Assembly (NCBI GenBank): GCA_019694735.1
Contig: JAIBBJ010000194.1
Coordinates: forward strand, 1 to 64,000
Length of the DNA: 64,000 bases
Direction: 5' to 3'
DNA from: Gemmatimonadaceae bacterium
GTDB taxonomy: Bacteria; Gemmatimonadota; Gemmatimonadetes; Gemmatimonadales; Gemmatimonadaceae
In this document: positions 32,934-41,706 of the stretch, one piece after another
How positions within the stretch are numbered: the first letter of the stretch is position 1
Layout of the letters: every line of letters begins with the position of its first letter
Made by a program: the position numbers and the translations under genes
Notes under the pieces: generated by a model
The model's database searches: none
What the model was told of the DNA's origin: nothing
What the model saw: the letters and a program-made list of their open reading frames with translations, nothing else

Positions 32934-35900
32934 TTAATCCTCGCTGCCAGAGAAGGTCGGACCGGCGGTCGGCACCCCGTCCGCGTGCGCGTCCATCGTC
33001 ACGTGGATGCCGAGGGCCTGCAGCTCCTTCACGAGCACGTTGAAGGACTCGGGGGTGCCGGGCTCCGGCAGGTTCTGCCCCTTCACGATCGCCTCGTACA
33101 CGCGCGACCGGCCGTTCACGTCGTCCGACTTGACGGTCAGGATCTCCTGGAGCGTGTGCGCCGCGCCGTACGCCTCGAGCGCCCACACCTCCATCTCGCC
33201 GAAGCGCTGGCCACCGAACTGCGCCTTGCCCGCCAGCGGCTGCTGCGTGACGAGCGAGTACGGGCCGATGCTCCGGGCGTGGATCTTGTCGTCGACCAGA
33301 TGGCTCAGCTTCAGCATGTACACCTGGCCCACGGTGACCGGGTTGGAGAACCCTTCGCCGGTGCGGCCGTCGCGCAGGCGGATCTTCCCGCCCGGCAGCA
33401 GCCCGCCGGCCTTGATGAGCTCCACCGCCGCCGCGTCGACGTCGGCCTCGCTCTTCTTCCCGAGCATGCCCGCGAGCGCCGGCAGCCCGAGCGCCTCGAG
33501 CAGCCCCGCCGGTTCCAGCTCGGCGCGCTTCTCGAGCTCCTTCAGCGCCTTCTTGTACTCGGCCTTCTGCGCCGCCGTCGTCGTCTCGGCGTCGAGTTCC
33601 GCCTTGTGGAACGCGATCGCGTGGGTCGTCGCCTCCGCCTCGCGCGCCGCCAGCTCCTTCGCCGCCGCCACGAGGTAGTCGCGCACCCGCCCGAACACGT
33701 CCTTCGCCGCCTCGCCCATGCCACGCGCGCCCAGGTCGTTCAGCGAGGCGTCGTGCAGCAGCTCCACCTTCTCCGCGTCCTCGACCGCCGGGCGCAGGTC
33801 CGTCAGCACCGCGCGGATCTCCTCGGCGGACGGCGTCGGCGTCGGCGCCGACAGGCGCAGCGACCGCTGCACCCAATCCAGGTTCGCGAGGCGCAGGCAG
33901 AGCCCGATCTCGCGCTCATTGGCGCCCTGGAAGACCGGCGTCTTCGCGTAGAACCCGAGGATCTTCGCCGCCCACCCGAGGTGGGTCTCGAGGATCTGGC
34001 CCACGTTCATGCGCGACGGCACGCCGAGCGGGTTGAGCACGATGTCCACCGGACGCCCGTCCGGCAGGAACGGCATGTCCTCCTCGGGGACGATGCGCGC
34101 CACGATGCCCTTGTTGCCGTGGCGGCCGGCCATCTTGTCGCCCACCGAGATCTTGCGCTTCTCGGCGAGATAGACCTTCACCAGCTGGATGACGCCCGGG
34201 GGCAGCTCATCCGGCTGGAGGATGCGGTCGATCCGCTCCTCGGCCTTCTCCTCGATCTTCGCCTTCACCGCGTCGGCCGCGTCGATGATCTCGCGGACCT
34301 GCGCGTTCACCTTCTTGTCCTCGACCCGGAACGTCTTGAGATCGAGCGTGATGAGCCGCAGGTCGGCCAGCAGCGCCTCGGTGAGCACCGTGCCCGCCGC
34401 GATCGCCTCCTCCACCGTCCCGTTCTGCAGCGCGAGGGCGACCTTCTGGCCGACCAGCAGCGCCTTGATCTCGTCGTCGCGGACATCGTTGACGCGCACC
34501 TTCTCCTCGCCCTCGAGGCGGCGCACCTCGCCGATCCGCTCGCCGCGATCCTTCTCGACGACCTGATCCTCGACGCGCGAGAAGATCTTCACGTCGATGA
34601 CCACGCCCTCGACGCCCGGCGGCACCTTGAGCGACGAGTCCTTCACGTCCTTCGCCTTCTCGCCGAAGATGGCGGTCAGCAGCTTCTCCTCAGGGGAGAG
34701 CTCCGTCTCGCCCTTCGGCGTGATCTTGCCGACGAGGATGTCGCCCGGGCGCACATGGGCGCCGATGCGCACGATGCCGCGCTCGTCGAGGTCCACGAGG
34801 GACTCCTCCGAGACGTTCGGGATCTCGCGCGTGATCTCCTCCTGCCCGCGCTTCGTGTCGCGCACGTGCAGCTCGTGCTCCTGGATGTGGATCGACGAGT
34901 AGACGTCATCCTTCACCAGGCGCTCCGACAGGACGATGGCATCCTCGAAGTTGTGGCCGTACCACGGCATGAACGCGACGGTCACGTTCGAGCCGAGCGC
35001 GAGCTGGCCGAACTGCGTGCCGGCGCCGTCCGCCAGGACATCGCCCGCCTTGACCTTCTGGCCCTGGGCGACGAGCGGGCGCTGGTTGAGCGCCGTGTCC
35101 TGGTTGGTGCGGCGGTACTTCTTGAGCCGGTAGCGGTCCTGCTGCGTGAGCCGGGCGAGCGGCGCATCGGCGGCGCGGTCCTTCTTGGAGCCGCCGCCTG
35201 CATCCACGACGATCTCGTCCGCCGTCACGCGGGTCACGATGCCGGCCCGCTTGGCGATCACCACCGCACCGGAGTCCACCGCCACCTTCTCCTCGAGCCC
35301 GGTGCCGACGAACGGCGTCTGCGGGTTGAGGAGCGGCACCGCCTGGCGCTGCATGTTCGAGCCCATCAGCGCGCGGTTCGCGTCGTCGTGCTCGAGGAAG
35401 GGGATCAGCGCCGCGGCGATCGACACCAGCTGCTCGGGCGCCACGTCCATGTAGTCGACGCGGCTCGGCGGCAGGAGCGGCACGTCCGCCTGCTGGCGGC
35501 AGAGCACCATCTCGTCGATGAACGAACCGTCCGGGTTGAGGCGCGCGTTCGCCTGCGCGATGACCGCCTCCTCCTCGCGGTTCGCGTCGAGCCAGGCGAT
35601 CTCGTTCGTCACCTTGCCGTTCTTCACCACGCGGTACGGCGTCTCGACGAAGCCGAGGTCGTTGACCCGCGCGAAGCACGCGAGCGACGTGATGAGACCG
35701 ATGTTCGGGCCTTCCGGCGTCTCGATCGGGCACATCCGGCCATACTGCGAGTAGTGCACGTCGCGGACCTCGAAGCCCGCGCGCTCGCGCGTCAGACCGC
35801 CGGGGCCGAGCGCCGAGAGGCGCCGCTTGTGGGTGAGCTCCGCGAGCGGGTTCGTCTGGTCCATGAACTGCGACAGCTGCGACGAGCCGAAGAACGCCTG

Positions 35901-37514
35901 GATCACCGCCGAGACGGTGCGCGCGTTCACGAGGTCGTCGAGCGAGATCTTCTCGCTGTCCTGATTGATGCTCATCCGCTCCTTGACCAGGCGCGCCATG
36001 CGCGAGAGGCCGACGGAGAACTGGTTGGCGATGAGCTCGCCGACCGAGCGGATGCGGCGATTGCCGAGGTGGTCGATGTCGTCGACGTGGCCGCGGCCCT
36101 GGTGCAGCTCGACCAGGTAGCGGATGATCGCGACGAAATCCTCGGTCGTCAGCACCGTGTGGCCGGCCGGCGTGGCGAGGCCGAGGCGCTGGTTGATCTT
36201 GTAGCGGCCGACGCGGCCGAGATCGTACCGCTTGGGCGAGAAGAAGAGTCGCTCGAGCGCCTGCTTCGCGGTCTCCTTGTTGGGGGCGTCGCCCGGCCGG
36301 AGCAGCGAGTAGATCTGCTTGAGCGCCTCGTCCTCCGACTTGGTCGGGTCCTTGACGAGCGTGTTCTTGACCAGCATCGACTCGGCACGACCCGACGCCA
36401 CGAAGCACGAGACCCGGTGGATCTCCGCCTTCCGGAGCCGCTTGACCAGCGAGACGTTGAGCGCCTGGCCGGCCTCGGCGAGGATCTCGCCGTCCTCCGG
36501 ATTGACGACGTCCATCGCGAGCGTGCGCGCCTGCGGGCGCTCGTCGCGCTCGAAGGCGTCGAGCTCGTCACGCAGGTCGACGCTCTGGTACGACGCGAAG
36601 ACCTTGATCGTGTCGATCTTCTGGCGGCGGAGGCGGTTGTACACCTCCTCGGTCAGCTCGTCGCCCTCCTTCACCAGAAGGTTCGCCTCGGCGCGTTCGC
36701 GCTCGGCGCGGGCCTTCTTGGTCTTCGCCTTCGGGGCGTCCTCAGCGGTCGCCTCGCCCGGCAGCTCGACCGCCTCGGCGATGATCGCGCCGATGACCTC
36801 GCGGTCGCGGCCTTCCTTGCGCTTGGTGAGGTCGAGCTCGCGGACGCCGAAGAAGAGACGGTAGATGTCGGCGTTCTGCCCGTAGCCGAAGGCGCGGAGC
36901 AGTGCCGTGGCCGGGAACTTCTTCTTCTTGTCGATGTGGACGTACACGACATCGTGGATGTCGACGGTGAACTCGACCCACGAGCCGCGGAAGGGGATGA
37001 TGCGCGCGGAGATCAGGCGCTGCCCGTTCGGGTGCGTCGACTCCTCGAACACCACACCCGGGGAGCGATGCAGCTGGCTGACGATCACGCGCTCGGCACC
37101 GTTGATCACGAAGGTGCCGAGGTTCGTGAGCAGCGGCAACTCGCCGAGGTAGACCTCCTTCTCGATCTGGTTCTTGACGCGCTTCTTCTTCTCGTCGGCC
37201 GGGTTCTCCTCGAACACGGTGAGGACGAGGGTCGCCTTGAGGGGCGCCGAGAACGTCATGTCGCGCTCGATGCACTCCTCGACCGAGTACTTCGGCTCGC
37301 CGAGGGTGTAGCGCTTGAAGTCCAGCGAGAAGTTCTCGTGGACGTCGGTGATCGGGAACAGGTCCTTGAAGACGCGCTCGAGGCCGACGTCCTCGCGGTC
37401 ATGCGCGGCGGCGTCGAGCTGGAGCAGCGACTCGAAGGCGCGGGTCTGGATGTCGAGCAGGTGCGGCATCTGCATGCCGTGCTCGAGCTTTCCGAAGGAG
37501 ATCTGCGTGATCAT
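32934..37514 (-). CDS. rpoB: DNA-directed RNA polymerase subunit beta
   Basis: 1526 aa, long for the family. The rifampicin pocket (about residues 540-575) reads [20 protein letters not shown] then [11 protein letters not shown], so the positions equal to E. coli Asp516, His526 and Ser531 are wild-type. Also clear are [12 protein letters not shown] and the C-terminal stretch [20 protein letters not shown]. Two departures from short RpoB proteins: a Lys/Glu-rich insert near residues 245-278, and an insertion of about 150 residues (about 1222-1370) between [13 protein letters not shown] and [13 protein letters not shown]. The second is predicted helical ([17 protein letters not shown]). GGAAGG precedes the ATG. 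The 187-bp spacer upstream carries two hairpins. Confidence 0.98.
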   Translation of the reverse strand: MITQISFGKLEHGMQMPHLLDIQTRAFESLLQLDAAAHDREDVGLERVFKDLFPITDVHENFSLDFKRYTLGEPKYSVEECIERDMTFSAPLKATLVLTVFEENPADEKKKRVKNQIEKEVYLGELPLLTNLGTFVINGAERVIVSQLHRSPGVVFEESTHPNGQRLISARIIPFRGSWVEFTVDIHDVVYVHIDKKKKFPATALLRAFGYGQNADIYRLFFGVRELDLTKRKEGRDREVIGAIIAEAVELPGEATAEDAPKAKTKKARAERERAEANLLVKEGDELTEEVYNRLRRQKIDTIKVFASYQSVDLRDELDAFERDERPQARTLAMDVVNPEDGEILAEAGQALNVSLVKRLRKAEIHRVSCFVASGRAESMLVKNTLVKDPTKSEDEALKQIYSLLRPGDAPNKETAKQALERLFFSPKRYDLGRVGRYKINQRLGLATPAGHTVLTTEDFVAIIRYLVELHQGRGHVDDIDHLGNRRIRSVGELIANQFSVGLSRMARLVKERMSINQDSEKISLDDLVNARTVSAVIQAFFGSSQLSQFMDQTNPLAELTHKRRLSALGPGGLTRERAGFEVRDVHYSQYGRMCPIETPEGPNIGLITSLACFARVNDLGFVETPYRVVKNGKVTNEIAWLDANREEEAVIAQANARLNPDGSFIDEMVLCRQQADVPLLPPSRVDYMDVAPEQLVSIAAALIPFLEHDDANRALMGSNMQRQAVPLLNPQTPFVGTGLEEKVAVDSGAVVIAKRAGIVTRVTADEIVVDAGGGSKKDRAADAPLARLTQQDRYRLKKYRRTNQDTALNQRPLVAQGQKVKAGDVLADGAGTQFGQLALGSNVTVAFMPWYGHNFEDAIVLSERLVKDDVYSSIHIQEHELHVRDTKRGQEEITREIPNVSEESLVDLDERGIVRIGAHVRPGDILVGKITPKGETELSPEEKLLTAIFGEKAKDVKDSSLKVPPGVEGVVIDVKIFSRVEDQVVEKDRGERIGEVRRLEGEEKVRVNDVRDDEIKALLVGQKVALALQNGTVEEAIAAGTVLTEALLADLRLITLDLKTFRVEDKKVNAQVREIIDAADAVKAKIEEKAEERIDRILQPDELPPGVIQLVKVYLAEKRKISVGDKMAGRHGNKGIVARIVPEEDMPFLPDGRPVDIVLNPLGVPSRMNVGQILETHLGWAAKILGFYAKTPVFQGANEREIGLCLRLANLDWVQRSLRLSAPTPTPSAEEIRAVLTDLRPAVEDAEKVELLHDASLNDLGARGMGEAAKDVFGRVRDYLVAAAKELAAREAEATTHAIAFHKAELDAETTTAAQKAEYKKALKELEKRAELEPAGLLEALGLPALAGMLGKKSEADVDAAAVELIKAGGLLPGGKIRLRDGRTGEGFSNPVTVGQVYMLKLSHLVDDKIHARSIGPYSLVTQQPLAGKAQFGGQRFGEMEVWALEAYGAAHTLQEILTVKSDDVNGRSRVYEAIVKGQNLPEPGTPESFNVLVKELQALGIHVTMDAHADGVPTAGPTFSGSED

Positions 37515-37550
37515 GGCCTTCCGGGGTGCACCGGTGAACAGGCGAAGAAC

Positions 37551-37590
37551 GCCTCACCGTCCGGGCGGCAGGGGCCGCCGGACGGGAGGC
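37551..37590 (-). other. Hairpin in the rpoB leader
   Basis: Interrupted stem-loop: GCCTC (37551-37555) with GAGGC (37586-37590), CCGTCCGG (37557-37564) with CCGGACGG (37578-37585), and CGGC with GCCG around loop AGGG. Single-base bulges at 37556 and 37565. It ends 36 nt before the rpoB start. It may stabilise or process the rplL-rpoB mRNA, as spacer hairpins do in other bacteria. Confidence 0.6.
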
Positions 37591-37662
37591 GAGAGGAGCT
37601 TCAGTGTTGCGGGAGGAGCGGGAGCCGCATCGAGGGACCAAGTGAGGGTGGCTGGCGACGGG

Positions 37663-37684
37663 GGGCGCGCGGGACCGCGCGCCC
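37663..37684 (-). terminator. Attenuator-like hairpin just after rplL
   Basis: GGGCGCGCG (37663-37671) pairs perfectly with CGCGCGCCC (37676-37684) over a 4-nt loop, starting 17 nt after the rplL stop. Known in E. coli: a partial terminator in the rplL-rpoB spacer keeps polymerase subunits below ribosomal protein levels. The same role is inferred here from position. No U-tract. Confidence 0.6.
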
Positions 37685-37701
37685 ACCCGACCGCAGCGCC
37701 C

Positions 37702-38094
37702 TTACTTGATCTCGACGACGGCGCCTTCGGCCTCGAGCTTGGCCTTGATCTGGGCCGACTCGTCCTTCGAGACGCCCGCCTTCAGCGTCTGCGGCGCGCC
37801 GTCGACCATGTCCTTCGCCTCCTTGAGGCCGAGGCCGGTGAGCTCGCGGACGACCTTGATGACCTGGATCTTCTTGGCGCCGGCCTCCTTGAGGATGACG
37901 TCGAACTCCGTCTTCTCCTCAGCGGCCGCGGCGCCGCCACCCGCGCCGCCGGCGGCCGGGGCGCCCGCGGCGACGGCCGCGATGGTCACGTTGAACTTCG
38001 CCTTGAAGGCCTCGATGAGCTCCGTGAGCTCGATGACCGACATGTTGCCGATCGCCTCGAGGATCTCGTCCTTCGAAAGGGTCGCGTTAGCCAT
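37702..38094 (-). CDS. rplL: Ribosomal protein bL12 (L7/L12)
   Basis: 130 aa. The N-terminal dimerisation domain ([20 protein letters not shown]), a flexible Ala/Gly hinge (about 42-58) and the C-terminal factor-binding domain ([20 protein letters not shown], then [17 protein letters not shown]) are all present. Forms the stalk that recruits translational GTPases. Ribosome site GGAGAAG lies 9 nt before the ATG. It follows rplJ after 69 bp and precedes rpoB, the usual order. Confidence 0.97.
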   Translation of the reverse strand: MANATLSKDEILEAIGNMSVIELTELIEAFKAKFNVTIAAVAAGAPAAGGAGGGAAAAEEKTEFDVILKEAGAKKIQVIKVVRELTGLGLKEAKDMVDGAPQTLKAGVSKDESAQIKAKLEAEGAVVEIK

Positions 38095-38117
38095 TGTAGT
38101 TCTTCTCCGAGTGGGTC

Positions 38118-38135
38118 CCCCAGGGCATCCTGGGG
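38118..38135 (-). other. Hairpin in the rplJ-rplL spacer
   Basis: CCCCAGG (38118-38124) pairs with CCTGGGG (38129-38135) over loop GCAT. A second, shorter stem (CAGGC/GCCTG, 38144-38157) lies next to it. They fill most of the 69-bp gap before rplL and may help set separate rplJ and rplL translation. Confidence 0.5.
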
Positions 38136-38163
38136 CGTGTGATCAGGCGGACGCCTGGGGGTG

Positions 38164-38652
38164 TCAGTTCGCGGAACCTTCGAGCTGCGTCTTCCGGCCA
38201 TCGAGCGCCAGGGCGAACATCATCAGCACGCTGTTGAACGTGCCGACGAGGATCGACAGCGCCTCTTCGCGCGTCGGGAGCGACGCGAGCTTCTTCACGG
38301 TGGCCTCGTCGATGACGGCGCCCTCGTAGAGGCCGCCCTTCACCGCCGGCTTCGCGTCATTCTCCTTCGCGAAGTCCGTGAGGACCTTCGCGGCGGTGAT
38401 CGCGTCCTTCGCGACCACGACGCCCGTCGGGCCCTTGAGCTTCTGGCCGGTCAGGCCGGCCGCGTTCACCGCCCGCAGCGCGAGGGTGTTCTTGATGACC
38501 ACGTACTCGACGCCGGCCTTGCGGAACCGGCGGCGGAGGTCGGTCACCTTCTTCACGTTGAGTCCGGTGAAGTCGGTATAGATGACCCCGGCGGCGCCAT
38601 CGAGCTTCGCCTTCAGCTCGGCGACGAGCTGGTCCTTGTCGGAACGCTTCAT
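38164..38652 (-). CDS. rplJ: Ribosomal protein uL10
   Basis: 162 aa, usual length. Shows the N-terminal RNA-binding part (KDQLVAELKAKLDGAAGVIY, GLNVKKVTDLRRRFRKAGVEY, VIKNTLALRA) and the C-terminal helix that carries L12 dimers. Base of the ribosomal stalk. Only 6 bp separate it from rplA, so there is no room for the separate L10 leader found upstream of rplJ in E. coli. L10 autoregulation, if present, must act elsewhere. Confidence 0.97.
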   Translation of the reverse strand: MKRSDKDQLVAELKAKLDGAAGVIYTDFTGLNVKKVTDLRRRFRKAGVEYVVIKNTLALRAVNAAGLTGQKLKGPTGVVVAKDAITAAKVLTDFAKENDAKPAVKGGLYEGAVIDEATVKKLASLPTREEALSILVGTFNSVLMMFALALDGRKTQLEGSAN

Positions 38653-38658
38653 CGTCGG

Positions 38659-39348
38659 TTACCGGTAGGGGTTGGTGTCGATGCGGACGCCCGGGCCCAT
38701 CGTGCTGGACACCGCGACCGTCTTGACGTACACGCCCTTCGCCGCGGCCGGCTTGGAGCGGATGATCTGGTCCATGAACGCCGAGAAGTTCGTCTCGAGC
38801 GCGTCGGCCGAGAACGAGACCTTGCCGATCGGCGCCTGGACGTTGCCGGCCTTGTCCACGCGGAACTCGATCTTGCCGGCCTTGGTCTCCTTGACCGCGC
38901 GCGCGACATCGAAGGTCACCGTGCCGGCCTTCGGATTCGGCATCAGGCCGCGGGGGCCGAGCACACGCCCCAGCTGGCCGACCTGGCCCATCTGGTCCGG
39001 GGTGGCGATCATCACGTCGAACTCGGTCCAGCCGTCCTTGATCTTCTGCACGAACTCGGTGCCGACGAAGTCGGCACCCGCCGCCTCGGCCTCCTTCGCC
39101 TTGTCGCCGACGGCGATGACGAGGACGCGGACCGGCTTGCCGGTGCCGGCGGGGAGGACGACGGTGCCGCGGACGACCTGGTCCGCGTGCCGGGGGTCGA
39201 CACCGAGGCGGACCGCGATCTCGACCGTCTCGTCGAACTTGGCGAACGCCGCGTTCTTGACGAGCTCGAGGGCGGCCTTCGGCGCGTATTGCATGTCCGC
39301 GGCGACCTTGCCGGCTGCGGCGCGGAACTTCTTGCCGTGGGTCTTCAT
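38659..39348 (-). CDS. rplA: Ribosomal protein uL1
   Basis: 229 aa from the ATG at 39346-39348 ([15 protein letters not shown]), chosen over a longer in-frame start because it matches the family length and overlaps the rplK stop as ATGA. Core motifs are [11 protein letters not shown], the [11 protein letters not shown] loop and the C-terminal [12 protein letters not shown]1 stalk protein. In many bacteria it also represses rplK-rplA translation. The overlap makes such coupling plausible. Confidence 0.96.
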   Translation of the reverse strand: MKTHGKKFRAAAGKVAADMQYAPKAALELVKNAAFAKFDETVEIAVRLGVDPRHADQVVRGTVVLPAGTGKPVRVLVIAVGDKAKEAEAAGADFVGTEFVQKIKDGWTEFDVMIATPDQMGQVGQLGRVLGPRGLMPNPKAGTVTFDVARAVKETKAGKIEFRVDKAGNVQAPIGKVSFSADALETNFSAFMDQIIRSKPAAAKGVYVKTVAVSSTMGPGVRIDTNPYR

Positions 39349-39767
39349 CCCTTCACCTCCACGCCCATCGAGCGGGCCGCGCCGGCGATCATCGCCATGG
39401 CGGACTCGAGCGAGTCGCAGTTGAGGTCGGGCATCTTGAGTTCGGCGATCTTCCGGACCTGCGCCTTCGAGATCGAGCCGACCTTGTTGCGGTTCGGCTG
39501 ACCCGAGCCCTTCTCGATACCAGCTTCCTTCTTCACGAGGAACGCCGCGGGCGGCGTCTTCAGGATGAAGGAGAAGGACTTGTCGGCATAGATCGTGATC
39601 TCGACCGGGAGCACCGCATCCTGACCCTGCGTCCGAGCGTTGAACTCTTTGCAGAACGCCATGATGTTGATGCCCTGCGGACCGAGCGCGGTGCCGACGG
39701 GCGGGGCCGGATTCGCCTTGCCTGCAGGGATCTGCAGCTTGACGAAACCGGTGACCTTCTTGGCCAT
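39345..39767 (-). CDS. rplK: Ribosomal protein uL11
   Basis: 140 aa, typical. N-terminal [20 protein letters not shown] (the thiostrepton-region domain) and C-terminal rRNA-binding domain ([25 protein letters not shown]). Ribosome site AGAGGA 5 nt before the ATG. The 242-bp spacer upstream separates it from nusG. It forms the GTPase-associated centre with L10/L12. Confidence 0.97.
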   Translation of the reverse strand: MAKKVTGFVKLQIPAGKANPAPPVGTALGPQGINIMAFCKEFNARTQGQDAVLPVEITIYADKSFSFILKTPPAAFLVKKEAGIEKGSGQPNRNKVGSISKAQVRKIAELKMPDLNCDSLESAMAMIAGAARSMGVEVKG

Positions 39768-40009
39768 CTGTTCCTCTGGAACGTTGAGCGGGCCCGGGCG
39801 CTCCCCAACGGGGCGCTGGCGGACACTCGCTGACTCCCACGGTGTGTTGTTACGACGTCGTGGTATCCGTCGGGGCGCTCCTCGGTGGGGACTGTGACCT
39901 CACCCACCTGCCTCGCGCAAAGGCCTCTGCCGACCGCTCGATGCCGCCGGAGGACGCGCGGGTCACGGCCGTCCGGCCGCTGCCCCGTGCCCCCCGGTGC
40001 CTCGTCCCG
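39768..40009 (-). other. nusG-rplK intergenic spacer
   Basis: 242 bp without a gene. A small stem (CGGCC/GGCCG, 39966-39979, loop GTCC) lies about 31 nt after the nusG stop, and an imperfect GC-rich stem (about 39798-39816) lies near rplK. I see no convincing TAnnTT or -35 box. The spacer could hold the rplKA leader or a processing site. The sequence alone does not decide. Confidence 0.4.
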
Positions 40010-40561
40010 CTAGTGCGCCTTGAGCTGGAGGTAGTCCAGCTCGACCGACGTCGGCCGGCCGAACAGGCTCACGCTCACGCGCACCTTCCCCTTGTCCGCC
40101 ATCACGTCCTCGACCGTACCATTGAAGTCGGTGAACGGCCCATCCGTGATCGCGACGGCCTGACCGACGAGGAACGGGATCTCCTCCTTCGGCGCGGCCA
40201 CCTCCTCCTCGACCGCGATGCCGAGGAGGCGCTTCACCTCATCATCCCGCAGCGGCTGCGGGTCACGGTCCTTCCCGACGAACTTGATGACGCCCTGGAT
40301 CGCGTTGATCGTGTGGAGCGTCTCCTCCGAGACGGCCATCTCCACGAGCACGTAGCCCGGGAAGACCTTCCGCTCGACGGTCACCTTCTTGCCGTTCTTG
40401 ATCTCGACCACCTGCTCGGTCGGGACCAGCGCCTGCCGGATGGCCCGCGCCTCGGCCGGCTGCGGATCCGCGTCGATCTTGCGCTGGATCAGCGTCCGGA
40501 CCTTGTTCTCGTGCCCAGACGTGGTCTGGATGGCGTACCAGCGGTGCGTCACGCGCGTCAC
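40010..40561 (-). CDS. nusG: Transcription elongation/antitermination factor NusG
   Basis: 183 aa. NGN domain (RWYAIQTTSGHENKVRTLIQ, then KVFPGYVLVEM) and C-terminal KOW domain (FLVGQAVAITDGPFTDFNGT). A loop of about 20 residues in the middle of the NGN domain (EEEVAAPKEEI region) is longer than in E. coli. GTG start at 40559-40561 overlaps the secE stop (GTGA). Binds RNA polymerase, Rho and ribosomal protein S10. Confidence 0.96.
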   Translation of the reverse strand: MTRVTHRWYAIQTTSGHENKVRTLIQRKIDADPQPAEARAIRQALVPTEQVVEIKNGKKVTVERKVFPGYVLVEMAVSEETLHTINAIQGVIKFVGKDRDPQPLRDDEVKRLLGIAVEEEVAAPKEEIPFLVGQAVAITDGPFTDFNGTVEDVMADKGKVRVSVSLFGRPTSVELDYLQLKAH

Positions 40562-40794
40562 CCGAGCAGCGAGGCCGGGAGCCGCACCAGGACACCCTGG
40601 AGGATGAGGTCGAGCACCCAGATGAGCGCGCCGATCGCCAGCGAGAGGAGGATCACGCCGATCGACAGCTGCCGCACCTGGGGACGGTCCGGCCAGGTCA
40701 CCTTCTTCATCTCCGCGACCACGTCGTGATAGAACGCCACGGCGCGCTGCGGAAGGCTCCTGGACTCGACGGCCACGACCTCGGTCGTCGCCAT
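40558..40794 (-). CDS. secE: Preprotein translocase subunit SecE
   Basis: 78 aa from the ATG at 40792-40794, the short single-spanning form. It has the conserved cytoplasmic helix (VVAEMKKVTWPDRPQVRQ) and one transmembrane segment (LSIGVILLSLAIGALIWVLD). SecYEG channel clamp. An AAGGAG inside the end of rpmG serves as ribosome site, and the stop overlaps the nusG start. Confidence 0.95.
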   Translation of the reverse strand: MATTEVVAVESRSLPQRAVAFYHDVVAEMKKVTWPDRPQVRQLSIGVILLSLAIGALIWVLDLILQGVLVRLPASLLG

Positions 40795-40795
40795 G

Positions 40796-40948
40796 TTACT
40801 TCGTCTCCTTGTGGACGACGTGCTTGTTGCACCGCGGGCAGTACTTCTTCCACTCGACGCGCTCGGGGTGCAGGCGCTTGTTCTTCGTGGTGAAGTAGTT
40901 GCGGTTCTTGCAGTCGCTGCACGCGAGGATGATCTTGTCGCGCGGCAT
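40796..40948 (-). CDS. rpmG: Ribosomal protein bL33 (zinc-binding form)
   Basis: 50 aa. Two Cys pairs (C10-x2-C13 and C37-x2-C40) bind zinc, so this is the C+ form. Typical core [25 protein letters not shown] precedes the ATG by 7 nt. The stop lies 1 nt before the secE start. First gene of the polymerase/ribosomal operon, downstream of a promoter at 41045-41073. Confidence 0.95.
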   Translation of the reverse strand: MPRDKIILACSDCKNRNYFTTKNKRLHPERVEWKKYCPRCNKHVVHKETK

Positions 40949-40999
40949 GGCAGTCTCTCAGGCAACAGGTTCGCAGGCGGCCCACCGGGGACGCGCCGG

Positions 41000-41035
41000 G
41001 CCCCCCTGATGCCCACGAGGGGGGCGCAGGGGGGC
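41000..41035 (-). other. Leader hairpin upstream of rpmG
   Basis: GCCCCCCTG (41000-41008) and CAGGGGGGC (41027-41035) form a perfect 9-bp stem with an 18-nt loop in the roughly 90-nt untranslated leader between the promoter and rpmG. It could be a regulatory leader element. No family recognised. Confidence 0.5.
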
Positions 41036-41044
41036 GAGCCTTTA

Positions 41045-41073
41045 AACGTAGAGGGCCCGGCGACCAGTTGCAA
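41045..41073 (-). promoter_or_regulatory. Promoter of the rpmG-secE-nusG-rpl-rpoBC operon
   Basis: Minus strand: -35 TTGCAA (41068-41073), 17-bp spacer, -10 TACGTT (41045-41050) followed by TAAA. The -10 is of the TAnnTT type. It sits between the tRNA terminator hairpin and the rpmG leader, the place tufB occupies in many bacteria. Confidence 0.75.
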
Positions 41074-41180
41074 GTCCCGCCCCCATCATCATTTCCGCAG
41101 CCGGCGCACTCATTCTCGCTCGCGAGACCCGGTGGCCTGGAACGTCGGGGAAATCCCGACTCCGCCGCTGGAATGCACAA

Positions 41181-41210
41181 GCGGGACACCCGGTCCACCG
41201 GATGCCCCGC
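41181..41210 (-). terminator. Terminator-like hairpin after the tRNA cluster
   Basis: An imperfect 13-position stem (GCGGG...CCCGC outer part, CCGG/CCGG inner part, loop TCCA, two mismatches) starting 11 nt after the 3' end of tRNA-Thr(GGT). It separates the tRNA transcript from the rpmG operon promoter. A short TTGTG follows on the transcribed strand. Confidence 0.6.
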
Positions 41211-41221
41211 TCGACCTGCCA

Positions 41222-41294
41222 AGCACGCGACCGGGATTGAACCGGTGACCTCGCCCTTACCAAGGGCGTGCTCTACCAACTGAGCTACGCGTGC
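41222..41294 (-). tRNA. thrT: tRNA-Thr (anticodon GGT)
   Basis: 73 nt, full cloverleaf: acceptor GCACGCG/CGCGTGC, D-arm GCTC/GAGC, anticodon loop TTGGTAA, T-arm ACCGG TTCAATC CCGGT, discriminator T. No encoded CCA. Last of four tRNAs. Confidence 0.95.
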
Positions 41295-41335
41295 GACCCT
41301 TCCCGGACACGTGTTGCCGTCCGGATCCATCGCAG

Positions 41336-41408
41336 AGCGGGAGACGGGGCTCGAACCCGCGACATCAAGCTTGGAAGGCTTGCGCTCTACCAGCTGAGCT
41401 ACTCCCGC
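41336..41408 (-). tRNA. glyT: tRNA-Gly (anticodon TCC)
   Basis: 73 nt: acceptor GCGGGAG/CTCCCGC, anticodon stem CAAGC/GCTTG with loop CTTCCAA, T-loop TTCGAGC. No encoded CCA. Confidence 0.95.
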
Positions 41409-41445
41409 AGACCCCACAGCCTGCCGCGGTCCGACTCCTGCGCAA

Positions 41446-41528
41446 TGGTGGGGGAAGGATTCGAACCTTCGAAGGCATAAGCCGGCAGATTTACAGTCTG
41501 CTCCCGTTGGCCACTTGGGTACCCCACC
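41446..41528 (-). tRNA. tyrU: tRNA-Tyr (anticodon GTA)
   Basis: 83 nt class II tRNA with a long variable arm: acceptor GGTGGGG/CCCCACC, anticodon stem GCAGA/TCTGC with loop CTGTAAA, T-arm GAAGG TTCGAAT CCTTC, discriminator A. Confidence 0.95.
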
Positions 41529-41566
41529 CGCTTCCCGCGCCCGAGCCGCCGACGATGCCTCCGAAG

Positions 41567-41639
41567 AGCCGACGGCGAGGATCGAACTCGCGACCGCCCG
41601 ATTACAAATCGGGTGCTCTACCAGCTGAGCTACGTCGGC
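41567..41639 (-). tRNA. thrU: tRNA-Thr (anticodon TGT)
   Basis: 73 nt: acceptor GCCGACG/CGTCGGC, D-arm GCTC/GAGC, anticodon stem CCCGA/TCGGG with loop TTTGTAA, T-loop TTCGATC. First of the four tRNAs, about 20 nt downstream of the predicted transcription start. Confidence 0.95.
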
Positions 41640-41666
41640 GAAACCGATGTCCTGCGCGAGCTTCGG

Positions 41667-41695
41667 AAGATAGTCGGGGTCCCAGAGGGGGTCAA
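41667..41695 (-). promoter_or_regulatory. Promoter of the tRNA cluster
   Basis: Minus strand: -35 TTGACC (41690-41695), exactly 17 bp, -10 TATCTT (41667-41672). It is the best-looking promoter of the window. The -10 box ends 28 bp before the first tRNA, and the cysS stop is 12 bp upstream. Confidence 0.85.
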
Positions 41696-41706
41696 TCCGG
41701 CGACGA

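Noticed and set aside
40949-41221. Possible tuf remnant in the tRNA-rpmG spacer
   Set aside because: No GTPase motif such as GHVDHGKT or NKCD in any frame. The spacer is filled by a terminator, promoter and leader hairpin.
40707-41417. 236-aa minus frame spanning tRNA genes and rpmG
   Set aside because: It translates through two tRNAs and out of frame through rpmG and secE, so it is not a gene.
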